Shown piece by piece: positions 48,480-61,088 of a DNA stretch of 64,000 bases. Made by a program: the position numbers and the translations under genes. The DNA comes from Mixophyes australis (Eukaryota; Chordata; Amphibia; Anura; Limnodynastidae): assembly GCA_036250195.1 (NCBI GenBank), contig JAVHZZ010000006.1:155236224-155300223 (forward strand), in the 5' to 3' direction. Each line of letters begins with the position of its first letter. The first letter of the stretch is position 1. The notes under the pieces were generated by a model that was not told the origin of the DNA, made no database searches, and saw only the letters and a program-made list of their open reading frames with translations.

Positions 48480-49518
48480 TTATATATATATATATATTTA
48501 CATATGTACACTGACACATACACACAATGGGTACGCACTGTGTGTCTCTTACCTGAATTTGTAGAAAAGCCACATAGACCAAAGCAGCAAAATTACTTGT
48601 CCTGGAAGGTTATTTCTGGTTTCATCTTACTAGGGTTGGATTTGTGGGAGGACCAGTTTAAGTTCTATAAAGGCGTTTGTAAGACAGTACACATAGGGAA
48701 GAGGGATAACATGGCTGACTAACAAGCGGTTAGACTGAGTACCATACATCACAGTGGAGTTATAATATAACTGATGTACAGCTTCCGTGCTCTGTCCCTC
48801 CTCTCAGCCTCCAAGAAAATGTAAAAAAAACTGCTTGTGCAAAAGAAACCGGGAGAAGCTCACCCTGGATTTGTACAACGTCACTGGCTTCCTGCCGAAT
48901 GCACGCCGACACCTTAATTAGATCAGTTTAGTGATGCGTCTTTTCAGCAATGCCGTCATTTTCTCATATTAACAGTGCTATTTTTCACTGTTGCAATTGT
49001 TTAGCGATCTGCTGTGAGTGCTAGTTTCATATACATGTATATGAGCTATATACACACCCAGCTTATCACTGACACAGAACAGCAGCAGCTGGCAGCATCA
49101 CTGCAGAAGGTAAGAACTGCGCAGGGCACGTTCAAGTTTATTTAAATTATTAAACACACCCACTCTTCCCTATTGTCAGTCAGTGAGGATTAGGGGTGCT
49201 TAATTGAAATCCCTAGGGCGACTGGCACACATTGTGGAAATGGTAGCGACAGAGCTGTTTATACGTGTTTAGTAAGACTACTTGCATTGACTGTAGGAAG
49301 AAAGCACCCTCTTAATACAGCCATCTTAAATCAAAGTCCCAAACTTCTAAAGTGATATGTAATGTAATTATTTGAGAGTTTGAAATGGATTATTTTTTTA
49401 TGTGTAGTTAGAAATGCACTCTGCTGAAGTGCCATTTGAAGATGCAAAAAAAATCCCCTAATATAAGTATAGGATGAGACCTGATATCTGCCAGCTCTGG
49501 GACTATGCAAAACTCCAA
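48480..49518. other. Intergenic; one exon-like segment near 48813-48922
   Basis: See the finding on possible exons. Otherwise nothing recognised. Confidence 0.35.
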
Positions 49519-49693
49519 GGGCTAGATTTACTAAGCTGCGGGTTTGAAAAAGTGGAGATGTTGCCTATAGCAACCAATCAGATTCTAGCTGTCATTTTGT
49601 AGAGTGTACTAAATAAATGAAAGCTAGAATCTGATTGGTTGCTATAGGCAACATCCCCACTTTTTCAAACCTGCAGCTTAGTAAATCTAGCCC
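49519..49693. mobile_element. Harbinger-like MITE, GGGCTAGATTTACTAA ends, copy 1
   Basis: 175 bp, ends GGGCTAGATTTACTAAGCTG and its inverse; CAA duplicated (49516-49518, 49694-49696) within CCAAG. Almost identical to 54088-54262. Confidence 0.9.
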
Positions 49694-49696
49694 CAA

Positions 49697-50926
49697 GTGT
49701 TTTTGCATAGTGGAAATGACTGCACCCCTTTGTAAAGTGTAACTGCTAAAAATGAGCCCTCCCTGCACCACCCAACTCCTCCCATCAGCCTTTGCAAACT
49801 TCTGCTCAAATACAACAATCTTGCTCTGTTAACCTGTGCGTTTTGGCAGAACTTTAAGCTCACTTTCGCAAATTGAGGCACTGCAACAACTTATCACCCA
49901 TTTTGTGCTTTGTAAATGAGGCCCAGTGTGGAGAAAAGGGGACGTCTTTAAATGTAAACAAAAAGTCAGAAGCATGAAGGATAATGGATCGCATACCTAT
50001 ACTGGGAAAAAGGGAAACTTTTTTTTTAGAAGTTTGTAGAATCGTTGAATATTCACCAGTGCATGATAAACCTTGAGTTTATAAAGTAATTTTTCCTTTT
50101 AGCATTGCAAATACAAATAAATGAATTCAAAGTAATAATTCCTTAACTCCTCGCTATATTTTAAAGAATTTCTCAAAGTTTTCAAACACAATATTTAATT
50201 TTTTTTAATTTTCTGTTTAACTTTTATTGCTTTCATTTTATTAATAAGATTTGTTATTTTCTTACAATTCCTTTTAAGGTTAAAAAATAAATAAGAGGTG
50301 CTTGTTTTTCCCCCAATCCCACCTCTGCTTGAACAGGATCAAGGGAAAAATTGTCAGAAGAACTTGACTCCCCTACCACACAACAATGTTTACAAATAGT
50401 ATTTTAACACAGAAGAGAAGCATCATTGAGTATTAATTCATTATTATTTCTGAATCCTTTAATTACTGGTAAATAAAGTAGTGCTATCCGTCAGAAATGG
50501 AATGGTTGTTCAGCTGTAAGAATTCGTCTTGGGATACTCCGTATCTGGCCATGATGGGAGAGCGTGATCTCTGCCTGGTCCCTGATGCTCAGAAGACATG
50601 TTCCATGGGCTGACAAACCTGAGATTGACCATAACATTCCACCATTCTCAGGTCAGACAGTCCTAGGGACATCTCTCAAGAGGTAGTCAATAGGTGGAGA
50701 AGATGGAGCGTGGAAAGACAAGATTATAATGACACAGAATGAATAGAAAACAAACCTAGAAAGCATACAAAATACATGACAAGAATTACAGAAAAGGCAA
50801 ACAAAATGAGCTCCAAATAATTAACTGTTAACAGCAAGAATGAAGGATATGGAAATCATTTTGATAAAAATAGATTTGTCATTTTATTTTGATGTGATCA
50901 TTATTTATCTTAAAACAAAGTATTTA
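49697..50926. other. Intergenic, no gene recognised
   Basis: AT-rich with nothing recognised. Confidence 0.4.
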
Positions 50927-53357
50927 TAAGCTTTTATATTAACCATACAAACTTTATGCCATAACACCCAGACAGAAATAATTGCAAATGGCCATATCTT
51001 GTCACTATTCAAAATCCAGCGAGGCACTCAACAAGGATGCCCTTTGTCCCCACTGCTTTTTGCAACAGCCTTAGAACCTTTAGCTATATCTGTAAGAGAA
51101 AATCCTGACTACTCAGGTATACATACATATCCACTCACAAGAATGCAAATTAGCGTTATTTGCTGATGATATGATGTTAATGGTCACACGCCCGGAGAAA
51201 TCTATTCTCACAATTGTCAATATAATTGAAAATTATGGCACTTTTGCAGGGTATAAGATTAATTTCCACAAGTCTGAGATTCTCCCCATATCAAATATAA
51301 CCCCGAACAAACCAGAGCTATGTCAAACTTTCGCTTACTCAGAAACTTAAATATTTAGGTATATACATTCCTTCCTCTTTGAGTAACCTATACAAATTTA
51401 ATTACCCACATATTTTCAGAAAATTAGAATCCACTTTAGATAATTGGAGCAATTTTCCACCATCATTACTTGGCAGAAATGCAGTGATCAAGTCTATTAT
51501 ATTCCCCAAATTAATATACCCATTGCAGATACTCCCTCTCTGTCTTACCAAATCACATGTACACAAATGTACTAAGCTTTTTACTATCTTTTTATGGCGA
51601 GGTAAACGACCAAGGATCCATAATGCTAAACTTAGACGAATTAGATCAAAGGGTGGATATTGGTTTTCCGGATATAACTGCGTTTATGTTCTCTGCTCTT
51701 TTTCGCTATGCTGTGGGTTGGTTGTTAAATCAAGAATACTTTATTAACCTATCGTTGGAATCTGAATTAGTTTGCCCATATTCATTGGTGACACTTCTTC
51801 ACCTTCCGAAAAAGCAGATCCCAGAGGTAATAATGCATAACATTTTGTTTACAGACAAGCCTGGAATACTATAGTGAAACGTCTAAATCATCCTCGAGTC
51901 ACTACAGACTATGTCAATATATGGGGTAACCCTGCGTTTCCCCCAGGTCTGGATAATATTTATTTATCCTCCTGGAAATCTAAGGGCATTGCTTCGATAA
52001 AAGATGTCTTTGACCCTGATGACATTTTGCTTACCTTTCAGCAACTTAAAGAAAAATGCTCACTTCTTTATGTATTTATAGCTATGCCAATATGTCATGT
52101 CACATATGGACAACAGAATATCTCTTCCTACATCTAGCACTGTAGACAATTTATTACACTTTTCCAAGAATAAAACATTTCAAATCAGAGTCCTTTATTC
52201 TGATTTACTTCCATAAGAATTGCCTAAAATTTGGGCCACATATAATGCCCGGTCAAAGGATTCTCTCTCACTGAATTCTGCAACAGATCTGTTCAAATAT
52301 AATAATAACATATTAAAATGGCTCCATTCCACCAGGTTACAATAGACTCATGTAAGATTTTTAAATCAAGCTTGTCTATCCCAATCTCAAAGAAGGTGCT
52401 ATATCCCAGATGAATCGGGTCTCTGCCCCAAATGTAAATATACATATGTATCCTTTTATCGTAACATTTGGCAATGTAGAAAAATTCAGAAATTCTTGAA
52501 TAAAGTCTTAAATTTTTTTGTCTTCAGTCTTGGGCACTTCTCTACCAGCCAATAAGCATGCCATTTTTCTGTGTCATTTTGATAATTGGACTTCCTTTGT
52601 CCCTCCTAGGGAATCCCAAGATGTTAAGTCATTTATTACGGTCACTATCACAATTGCTAAATTTATAATTTTCTGACACCGGATTAACCCGCCTCCTCCT
52701 TCTCTATCAGAGGTAAAACATGAACTTTTTAATACATTATATCTTGATAGAAGAGCCACTTTATCGGATATTGGAAAAAGGGGTTGAAAGATTCTATAAG
52801 AATCGGGGCCCATTTGTTGATTCTCTTCAACCTATTGTACAAAAAGAAATACTAAAACTGTCCAGTCGTCTTATATTGTGAGATGATGTGAGAGATGGGA
52901 CGAACATGTGTAATGATATTTTATCGTGGAAGCGTCCCCCCATATTCGATTACAGACACCACACTGTGTACAATAAGGAAGTATATGTTTATTCTTGATT
53001 ACCTTACTGTAATTTCAAATAACACACACGGTCACTTATCTGTTTATATGTCTTTTTATTTACTTTTTATATGATTGTTTAGTTGTTCATTTGTTAATTT
53101 CTTTAAAATGTTTAACATCCAATGTTATATTTGGTACTGATGGTCTACAATAAGATATGTTGATATATACCAATTCCATATCAACGCCTCCATCGGATAT
53201 ACACTGTGCAAACATTTTGTATTTTTTGATTGGAACGAAATGTACAAAACATTTGTATGTAACACAATTCTGTCATGTGATACCTCTTTTCTGGATGATG
53301 TATATTCATTGTACTTGCATCTGAAAAACTACGAATAAAAATGTTTAAAAAACCAAA
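50927..53357 (+). mobile_element. 5'-truncated L1-clade LINE, ORF2 relic
   Basis: The + strand encodes RGTQQGCPLSPLLFATALEP (about 51029-51090) and LFADDMM with the catalytic FADD at 51159-51170. Then come KINFHKSEILP (about 51260), the VIKSIIFPKLIYPLQILPL block (51485-51545) and a Cys-rich tail with CPKCKYT (about 52423). All belong to L1 reverse transcriptase. Frameshifts and stops make it dead. The 3' end has AATAAAAATGTTTAAAAAA. AAAGTATTT occurs at 50918-50926 and 53358-53366, a possible short target duplication that would place the 5' truncation at about 50927. Confidence 0.75.
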
Positions 53358-53366
53358 AAAGTATTT

Positions 53367-54087
53367 TCCTTGTCCATATTAATGGAGCGAGCAGCCATGT
53401 TAGAAAAGTCATTGTATATTAAATAAAATTGGCCGACCACCCACCGCTTTCACAAGAAAGCCATTTTGTGGATGGTAAATTGAATTGTTAAAGGGGACGT
53501 GCTAGTTATAGAAACTGATTTGTTTTTTACTGGTATTAAAGATACAAATTTAAACTTAAAAAACCTCTTTGTCCATTGGTTCTTATAAAACAGTCCTCCG
53601 AGGGTCTCATACCTCAAGTATAGTCATTCCCAAGATATCTCAACCCTCTTCCTACATCTGATATGACTGGTGACCACTCCAGTCCCTTCACCAATGGCTA
53701 ACTGACCGCCTAAAGTCTCATGTTTGGTCTCAGTTCCCTCTCCTCCTTGCCTCCCCCCACTCTTCCTACCCCCCTCTCTCCTTTTCCTAAAATTAAAGGG
53801 AAAAAGAAAAAACTTCACACCTCTATACATCTGTTAGAGTGTTTATCTCACTTTGTGCACATTTCAGGCCAAATATATGCATGTGTAACATGCTTGCTTC
53901 TTTTTTTTTTTTTTTTTTCTGTTATCCCCTCTGTATATTAGCCTTGGCTGTTACACAGCCCCTGTTGGATTTGGACAATGTCACTTAATATGGCCTTTTT
54001 CAGTGTTTTCTCTGCATAAATTGTGTGACGGTTCTTTAGAAATAAAGTTATTAAAAAAAAAAACTGTGTTCCTCGTTTGGAAACTAT
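53367..54087. other. Intergenic, pyrimidine-rich, no gene seen
   Basis: A C+T-rich tract (53735-53785) and a T18 run (53901-53918). The end, AGAAATAAAGTTATTAAAAAAAAAA (54039-54064), resembles a retrotransposon 3' end on the + strand. Confidence 0.4.
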
Positions 54088-54262
54088 GGGCTAGATTTAC
54101 TAAGCTGCGGGTTTGAAAAAGTGGGGATGTTGCCTATAGCAACCAATCAGATTCTAGCTCTCATTTTGTAGAAGGTACTAAATAAATGAAAGCTAGAATC
54201 TGATTGGTTGCTATAGGCAACATCCCCACTTTTTCAAACCTGCAGCTTAGTAAATCTAGCCC
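54088..54262. mobile_element. Harbinger-like MITE, GGGCTAGATTTACTAA ends, copy 2
   Basis: 175 bp, same length and nearly the same sequence as 49519-49693. Flanks TAT (54085-54087) and TAA (54263-54265) within C-TAW-G: a 3-bp duplication with one change. Confidence 0.88.
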
Positions 54263-54265
54263 TAA

Positions 54266-56577
54266 GTCTTAATTTATTTCTAATAATTTATAGGTTTAAT
54301 AACAAATTTTACATTGCAGAATAAAAGCCAAAACTGGATTTATTTTGGTTCCATACTTCCAGAATATGCAATTTGTTATTTGCATTGATAGTTCATTAAT
54401 ACAATTCATATTATTGTGCATTATATTAGTACACCTTTAACAGAATGCTTGTATGATTTTAGCAATCATTCTATGTTTTGTGAATATACCTGTATTATAC
54501 ACATATCAAATGTCCTACATTTTGCACCAAAGATCCAGTGTTGTTGTTTTTTAATTACTGTATGGTGATTACATTCACATTGACTTATTATGTCTGCAGT
54601 ACACAATAGCAGTTTCACAGTAATAAGGGGTGATCTGAATGAAGGTTTTTAAAACTCTGTGGTACCAACACAAAATACTAACAACTAGTTTAATTATTGG
54701 ATTTGGACATTACTATATTATTTTCTGAGTAATTGAATTACTTATTTTCTGTTTCATGGGGTGAAAATGCAGATGATTTTCTAAGCTTGAAATGTGAGTT
54801 TAGATTTGTGAATGTAATGAGTTTAGCTAAAATACATATCTAACTCAAGGGGATTGAAGTGTGCACACCGATAAATCCTTTTATGCCGCCAAATTCTATG
54901 ATTACAACTATACGGTAAGAATGCAGAAATTAATGTAAAAATACAAGTATGAGCTATGTATCTGGAAACCTGTTGTCCACCAAGTTAAGCCAGGAAAAAG
55001 AAGAAAATAATAATAATTGCAGCTGGGGAATAATGCCATGAATACAAGTCACAATAGGAGGAGGCAAATACAGCATGTGGAAAAATAGGGATCTTTTTTC
55101 TGTGCAACTTGGTAGTCCCAAGCGTACGGGATAATAAATCTCATACTTGTAAAGCAATACAATGATCAACATCCATATAGATAGGATGTAGGCAATATTA
55201 TTATTTTATTAATTGCAGGTAACATTTTTATATCTATGTGAGGAAAATGTAGGGACAGGTTTTTATGATAATACTCTCATTTGCTTGAACTGGAATGTAC
55301 TTATTACCTTAGAATAATGTAACAATAATATTACAAATATACATCCTGACAAAAATGATGCCAGAAATATATTACCAAGTTCAGAGACAGCATTGTATAC
55401 ACAGGGTACCACAGATATTAGCTAGTACAAGCGTGCAGGGGCTTCTGTTTATTCTTGGCGGGAAGAGCTTGATGCGCCAACAGGTGCTGCATACCTTAAT
55501 ATCACATAAGCCTTCAGGCAGCCGTATACTTGCCTTTTTATTTTTTCATAGTGGTCCAAAATTGGCATTTGTGTGGCCCCCAAAATGTTCATCCAGATTT
55601 TAAAATCTGATATGTCCATATTCTGCCCATATCTGCTACATCTACCTCATTCTCAGGATGTTATGTTCCTGTCTATTTTGGGAATTGCACAATGCCAATA
55701 CCAATGTTGTTGTGTGTTCGGGGTGTAATCGCTAATATCCATTCATAGTTGGCATGCTTTATATGTTAAGATGTAAGGGGTATTTTTATTGAAGTTTTAA
55801 TAGTACACAAATGTTTAAAGAAAATGTTAAGTGAACTCCACATTTAATATAACTGTTCTTTTATATAATACCCCCCTTAGACTTATCTCCAGTAACTATG
55901 TACAAGACAATACAATTATACTGATTGTCTATCCTGTAGAGACCTAGTACACCTGACATATATAGATGCATATTTTTTTTCCTATGTGGTTTATCGAATC
56001 AGCGATACCTGTTACAAGCGTTTAAAGTCTAGCAAGTCACAATTACTGTACTGCCCTGTGCTTTCTCATAAGTCTTTTAACAAGAGATGAGATCTTACCT
56101 GGAAGGTAGAGTGCAGGTTCTGTCTTCAGCATGTGATGTTTCAGCTCACACAGAGTATATGAACCACACCCTGCCCCCAAAACTGGGCTCTATGTAATTG
56201 GCTGTTTCCTGTCAGGGGAGGTGTGTGGTTAGATTTCCTGTTTGAAGCTAAGTGGACAAACGCAACGGCCAAGATCTTACCTGTAATATCTAACAGACGG
56301 CAGGTCGTCTGTACCCCACTTTATGCACGAAGCATCTCATTGTTACTGTATCACTGCAACAGCAACAGCTATAAGTCTAGCATGTTACACAATTACAAAC
56401 TTTTATAATGTGCAACAGAAAATATAATTTGAACTTATGTCTACAATATAACACAAACTTACAACTGAAGTCTACTATCCACATAAATAATAAGAGTTGC
56501 GTGTTTATATAATATACATATAAGTATACAAGTGATGTAAAAATATGTATAAACTCCTGTAAATAATATCTGCATAA
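54266..56577. other. Intergenic, AT-rich, no gene recognised
   Basis: Nothing recognised. Confidence 0.4.
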
Positions 56578-56592
56578 ACAGTGAGTGCCAAT
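56578..56592. repeat. Target-site duplication of the U2-LINE (left copy)
   Basis: ACAGTGAGTGCCAAT, identical to 61089-61103. Confidence 0.92.
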
Positions 56593-57017
56593 TTTTTTGA
56601 CTGAAAAAGTAACTTTATTTGTATAAAGGTACAAAAAACACACGATACATTGTATTCAAGTGTACGCAGTACACCGTGAAACATAATCATTCATACATTT
56701 AGTACAAGATATGACATCCTACACTATACATCGAGTACTGCACTAACCCTGCAAATGATATAACATTTAAAAAAAAACAATGGATGTGAGGGGACGGTAG
56801 GTGACAGAGGTAGGATGGGAAAGTCACGAGCCCGAAGCTTTATTGAGACAGACACAAATATAGGCAAGGGTGCATAAATTAAGGCATGACATTCAACAAA
56901 TCTTCAAACAGTGATAGGGGACTGGGTTGAAGGGGTTAAGGGAGGGGAGACACAAGACCAAGGTTTTAATGAAAAAAACACACATAGGAGGGCAGAAGGA
57001 GAGGAGAGAGACAACAA

Positions 57018-60000
57018 TCAATCATCTTCCTCTTTCTCAGGACTGTCAAGGGTGTTATAGTCTCTTAGTAGGCTGTGGATCAGCTTGCGACAGTTCTGGA
57101 TGGTCATCTTCTCCCGCTTCAAAATGACACGATTCCTGGCAAGCCACATAACGTCCTTAAAACAGTTCATAAGGTGCCAGGCCTCCTGGATTGCTCCAAT
57201 GATGTGGGTCCCAGGAAATAATCCATAAAATACTGAATGGTATGAAAGGCAAGTCTTGGGCACACTGTTCTTAAGTTCATGTTCCAAGCCATCCAACAGT
57301 GCCTGTGCAGTGGGTCAGTCCCAAAAAATATGCTGTGCTGTTTCCCTTCTGATGATACAAAATGAGCAGTGAACATACCTACACAGGTGCCGGGAGTGCA
57401 TAAATGTCCTGAGAGGCAGACCCCCTGGATTGCCATCCATGCAATGTCTTTGTGTCTATTAGTCACCTTCTTAGAGGCCACATTCTCCCACACGTGTTTT
57501 GCTGTAGCAACAGGGAGGCCTGGAACAGACTCCATAATGTTTTTCGCTCTGATGAGTTTGTGGACAGTTTTTGGCTTCCACAAGTCTGGTTTAAGTCCCT
57601 CCAGATGGTGCTCCCTTGCAAAATGTCCAACATACAGGTAAAACTAAGGTGTAGTCCAGTTGTATGGGAAGGAGCTGTCCCACTTGTCCCAACCAAGGAT
57701 CCTCCAAACAGGCAGGAGTAAAAAGCGATACACGGACTCCCCAGCAGAGAAATTGTTCTTTTCAATAATAATTCTGCGGATGCAGTTACAAACGAAGAAG
57801 GCTCGCAGCATGGTGAGGATATCCGGGATCACTTTCCCACCTTTGAGGGGCTCCTTGCACATAACTGACCGCTTCACTCTATCCATTTTGGAGCCCCAGA
57901 TGAAGTGGAAGACTGTCCTCGTGATGGTCTTGCAGACGGCAGCAGGAGGTGGCCAAGCTTGGGCCGTGTACTGCAGAATGGTAAGAATCTCGTGGCGCAA
58001 CACCAGAGCATTCCCTTCGATGGTAAGGTCTCTGAGGCTCCACAAGCCAATCTTTTGTCTGTCTGTCGCCAGCCTTACTTCCCAACACTTCAGGGCCGCC
58101 TCCTCTCCACCAAACCAAACTCCAAGAATTTTTATGAAGTTTGACTTGATGGTGAAGGGAAATGCAGCGGGGAATGACAGGTGCCAGTGTCCGAAGAGTA
58201 ACACCTCAGACTTCCCGCAATTGACCTTTGCCCCTGAAGCTTGGCAGAAGTTCTCGCAGAACTGAATGAGTGCTGTCACCGAACGCTGGTCAGCGCAGAA
58301 GGCAGTGACGTCGTCCATATAGAGTGAACACTTGGCCTCTAGTCGGTCTGGACACGGTGCGGTGATGCCTCTTATCTCTGGATTTTGTCTGATGCACATC
58401 GCAAAGAGCACTATACAACAAACAAAAAGAAGAGGTGAAATAGGGCAGCCTTGTCTAACCCCAGACATAACTGAAAAGGAGTCAGTCTTCCAGCCATTCT
58501 CCACCAACGAGCTGTAAATGTCAAGGTACACCAGGTTACATAAGAACAAAACATAACACCCAAACCAAACCTGCACAAAACCCTACACATAAAATCACGA
58601 GAAACACGATCAAAGGCCATCTCCTGATCAAGACTAACCAGGGCCACTTGTGTATTGTGATATTTGATGTAATGGACCGTGTCCCTCAGCAGCGCAAGGC
58701 TGTCTGCAATGCTGTGACCAGAAATGCCACAAGTTTGATCCGGATGAACAATCTGTCCTGTTGGCTAGTACCTTGGCGAGGATCTTGTGGTCTACATTCA
58801 GGAGAGAGATGGGCCATCAATTTTTAAGGTCACATCTCTCCCCCTTGAGCTTATACAGTCCCTCTCTCAGAGTAGGAGGCATTCTGCCATCCACCACCAT
58901 CTCCTTGTACAGCTCTAGTAGGTCCAGGCCAATGAGGTTCCACAGTGCTACAAAGAGCTCTGCTGGGAGACCGTCACTGCCCGGGGTTCTACCTGGCCTA
59001 AAGGATCTAGTGGCAGAGTGCAGCTCCCCTAACGTCAGGGGGGAGTCAATGGCTTCTCTACCTGCAGGATCAATAGTGTTCGTGATACCTGACAGGAACG
59101 ATTCAGAAGCATCAGTGTTGATGGTCTTAGGGGAGTAGAGGTTGCTGTAGTAGTCTGTGACGACTCCCATGAAGCCCTCTTTCCCTTTTCTTGTCCCGCA
59201 GCTCAGTCAGGGGCATGTTGGCAGAGTGGAGTTTTCTGAAAAAGAAAGTTACATTTCTCACCCCTTTCCTGGTTCTCCACCTTAGAACGGAAGACTATGC
59301 GCATGGACTTCTCCTCAAAGTGCCTTTTCAGGCCCCCCTTGGCCTCCGCCAGATCATCCATCATGTCCCAGCCGCAAAGTCAGAGATCCAACAGGGACTG
59401 CAGCTGATGCTGCAGCCTCCTGAAGTTTCTCTTCCTTTCAGACGCCTGTTGTCTTCTCTTAGCCTGAAAGAAACTGCAAATCTTGACCTTAACAAATTCC
59501 CACCAGTTAGACATTCAATCAATACAATTTATCGTTTTTCCACGTGATGTAGGCATTCCTCAGCTCCTCCAACACATCCTCCCTCTCCAGCAGGGCACAA
59601 TTCAATATCCAGGAGCTTAGGCCGGGAGGAAAACCCCCTCGAAGAGAATGGCCCTGTGGTCTGAGAAGAAGCAGGTAACCATGACATGCCTGTTCTGCAG
59701 TACTGCTCTCGAGGTAAACACAAAGTCAATCCGGGAACGCACTGAGCCATCGGGGCGGCTCCAAGTATAATTTACAGAGCCAGTCCCCATGGATCCCACT
59801 GCATCCGCAATAATTCCTCGTCTACCATCTTCTGCAGCAACCTAGAAGAGACATCATGTTTAGCAATGCTGTTAGTACTATGTCCTCCTTCCTCTATAGG
59901 ACAGTTAAAATCCCCGGCCATCACTACAGCCCTGGTGGTCGCGAGTTGGGCTCGCAGAGGCTGGAAAAGCTCCAAACGCTCATTCTTACCAAGGATGCAT

Positions 60001-60296
60001 ACACACAGATTAGCCTGATAGGCTCACCCACCCCAGAGCCATCTTTGATAAGCAATCTGCCATATACAAACTCCTGAACGAAATCCAGTGTAAAGAGGAT
60101 TCCTTTGATAAGTATCACTCCCCCCAGACCAATAGGAGGGCCCATGAGACCACTGCCTACCCAGATGTCTGAGAGCTAGAGAAAGGCAAAGAACATTCCT
60201 GCAACATGTAAACATCACAGTTCTGACTGTCAAGGAAAGTAAACACAGACTGACGTCTCATCTTATCCTTCACACTCCTCACATTAATGGTAAAAA
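57018..60296 (-). pseudogene. LINE ORF2: AP endonuclease plus reverse transcriptase, frameshifted
   Basis: Blocks in order on the minus strand: endonuclease start NVRSVKDKMRRQSVF and DVYMLQEC (about 60290-60200), AGDFNCPIEEGGHS (about 59905-59870), RIDFVFTS and SDHRAILF (about 59735-59640), the endonuclease active-site blocks. The reverse transcriptase follows: FRPGRTPGSDGLPAELF (about 58955-59005), LNVDHKILAKVLAN (about 58760-58800), SLDQEMAFDRV (about 58610-58640), GVRQGCPISPLLF (about 58430-58470) and LYMDD, the catalytic Y-x-D-D, at 58310-58321. A hydrophilic tail ends SPEKEEDD. QE, GDFN, SDH and YMDD are retained. At least several frameshifts and stops prevent a full product. The reconstructed length of about 1,090 codons is somewhat short for L1-clade ORF2. 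Confidence 0.85.
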
Positions 60297-60299
60297 GAG

Positions 60300-60960
60300 A
60301 AAAATTAGCTATTAGTTGGGAGAAAAAGGAAAGTTAGCACATACAATACATGAGTTACCATCCTTGTCAAGTGGGACTTGGTCCGGTCTGCCCAAGTCAA
60401 CATGTTGAGATGGAAGCAGACCTCTCTCTTCCAGCTGATCGAAAGGGCAGATGTCGGGCAGCTGCAGGAATTCGTCCACATCCAACTCCTCCTCTGTTTC
60501 AGAATCCTGAGCTGCCAGCAGCTCCTCAACCATCTCTTCCAGGGCCTCCTGCTGTGAAATGCAGGGGTCTTTTCTTCCTTTTTCTTAGGGACAGGAGGCA
60601 GGAGCTGCAGCAGCTGAAGCCATCTTCCTGGCTATTCTTCCTGGGACAGAAAGGCTTAAAAAGCTGGTCTGGATGGTGATCTTCTTCAAGGTAGGTGGGG
60701 CTATGCAAATTTCTTCCTGCTGGGTAGAGAAGAGCAGGGTCTTCCGCTGAGAAGGGGTGTTTCTTCCGCTGGGGTCTTCCCAAACAGAGAAGAGCAGGGC
60801 AAGATCTCCAGAAGAGAAGAAGGCTTCTTCAGCAGGAGTTGATCTCAAAGTTTTCTTCCAGCAGGCAGGATCTAGCAGACTTTCTTTCCCCGAAGCCGAT
60901 CTTATGCGTCTTTTTTCTTCTGGCTGGCATAAGAATCAAGGTGCAGCACAGTCTTAAAGT
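60300..60960 (-). pseudogene. LINE leader with ORF1 remnant
   Basis: A 74-codon acidic frame (60312-60533) has ELLAAQDSETEEELDVDEFL and ends IVCANFPFSPN just before ORF2. It may be the tail of ORF1. Upstream, 60600-60900 is built of repeated GAAGAAGCCTTCTTC / CTGCTCTTCTCT-like units, more like a 5' UTR than coding DNA. No RNA-binding or zinc-knuckle block of a full ORF1 was found, so ORF1 is largely missing or unrecognisable. Confidence 0.5.
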
Positions 60961-61033
60961 TTGAACCCTCACTAGTGTTAGATCATGCTATGGAACGAGC
61001 CATGATCAGCATTACGACCACCGGGTGTTGGGC

Positions 61034-61085
61034 CTGATAAGAACAGATAATACACTTGATCTTAGCCAAAAGGCCGAGAAGCGAT
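61034..61085 (-). ncRNA. U2 snRNA 5' fragment (nt 1-52), retrotransposed
   Basis: The minus strand from 61085 reads ATCGCTTCTCGGCCTTTTGG, then CTAAGATCAAGTGTATTATC and TGTTCTTATCAG. This matches U2 snRNA nt 1-52 with one change (nt 36 G to T). It includes the branch-point recognition region. After nt 52 the sequence leaves U2 and enters the LINE. No U2 promoter elements (DSE/PSE) are expected or seen upstream because the flank is the target duplication; this is not a working U2 gene. Confidence 0.93.
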
Positions 61086-61088
61086 CAC

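Larger units (their letters stand above)
56593..61085 (-). mobile_element. L1/Tx1-type LINE fused to the 5' end of U2 snRNA
   Basis: On the minus strand the element runs: 52 nt of U2 snRNA (61085-61034), a leader with an ORF1 remnant, ORF2 with AP endonuclease and reverse transcriptase, a 3' UTR with AATAAA (56614-56619) and an A7 tail (56592-56598 as T on +). ACAGTGAGTGCCAAT is duplicated at 56578-56592 and 61089-61103, so the whole chimera inserted as a unit by target-primed reverse transcription. Three extra bases (61086-61088) lie between the U2 start and the duplication. The protein order is L1-like. The link to U2 recalls Keno elements, a Tx1-clade lineage reported to target U2 snRNA genes; membership is inferred, not tested. 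About 4.5 kb. Confidence 0.88.

Noticed and set aside
57369..58265. + strand open frames of 70-200 codons within the LINE
   Set aside because: Antisense shadows of the minus-strand ORF2, whose reverse transcriptase motifs are clear.
61034..61085. Working U2 snRNA gene
   Set aside because: Only nt 1-52 are present and the 5' flank is a retrotransposition target duplication.
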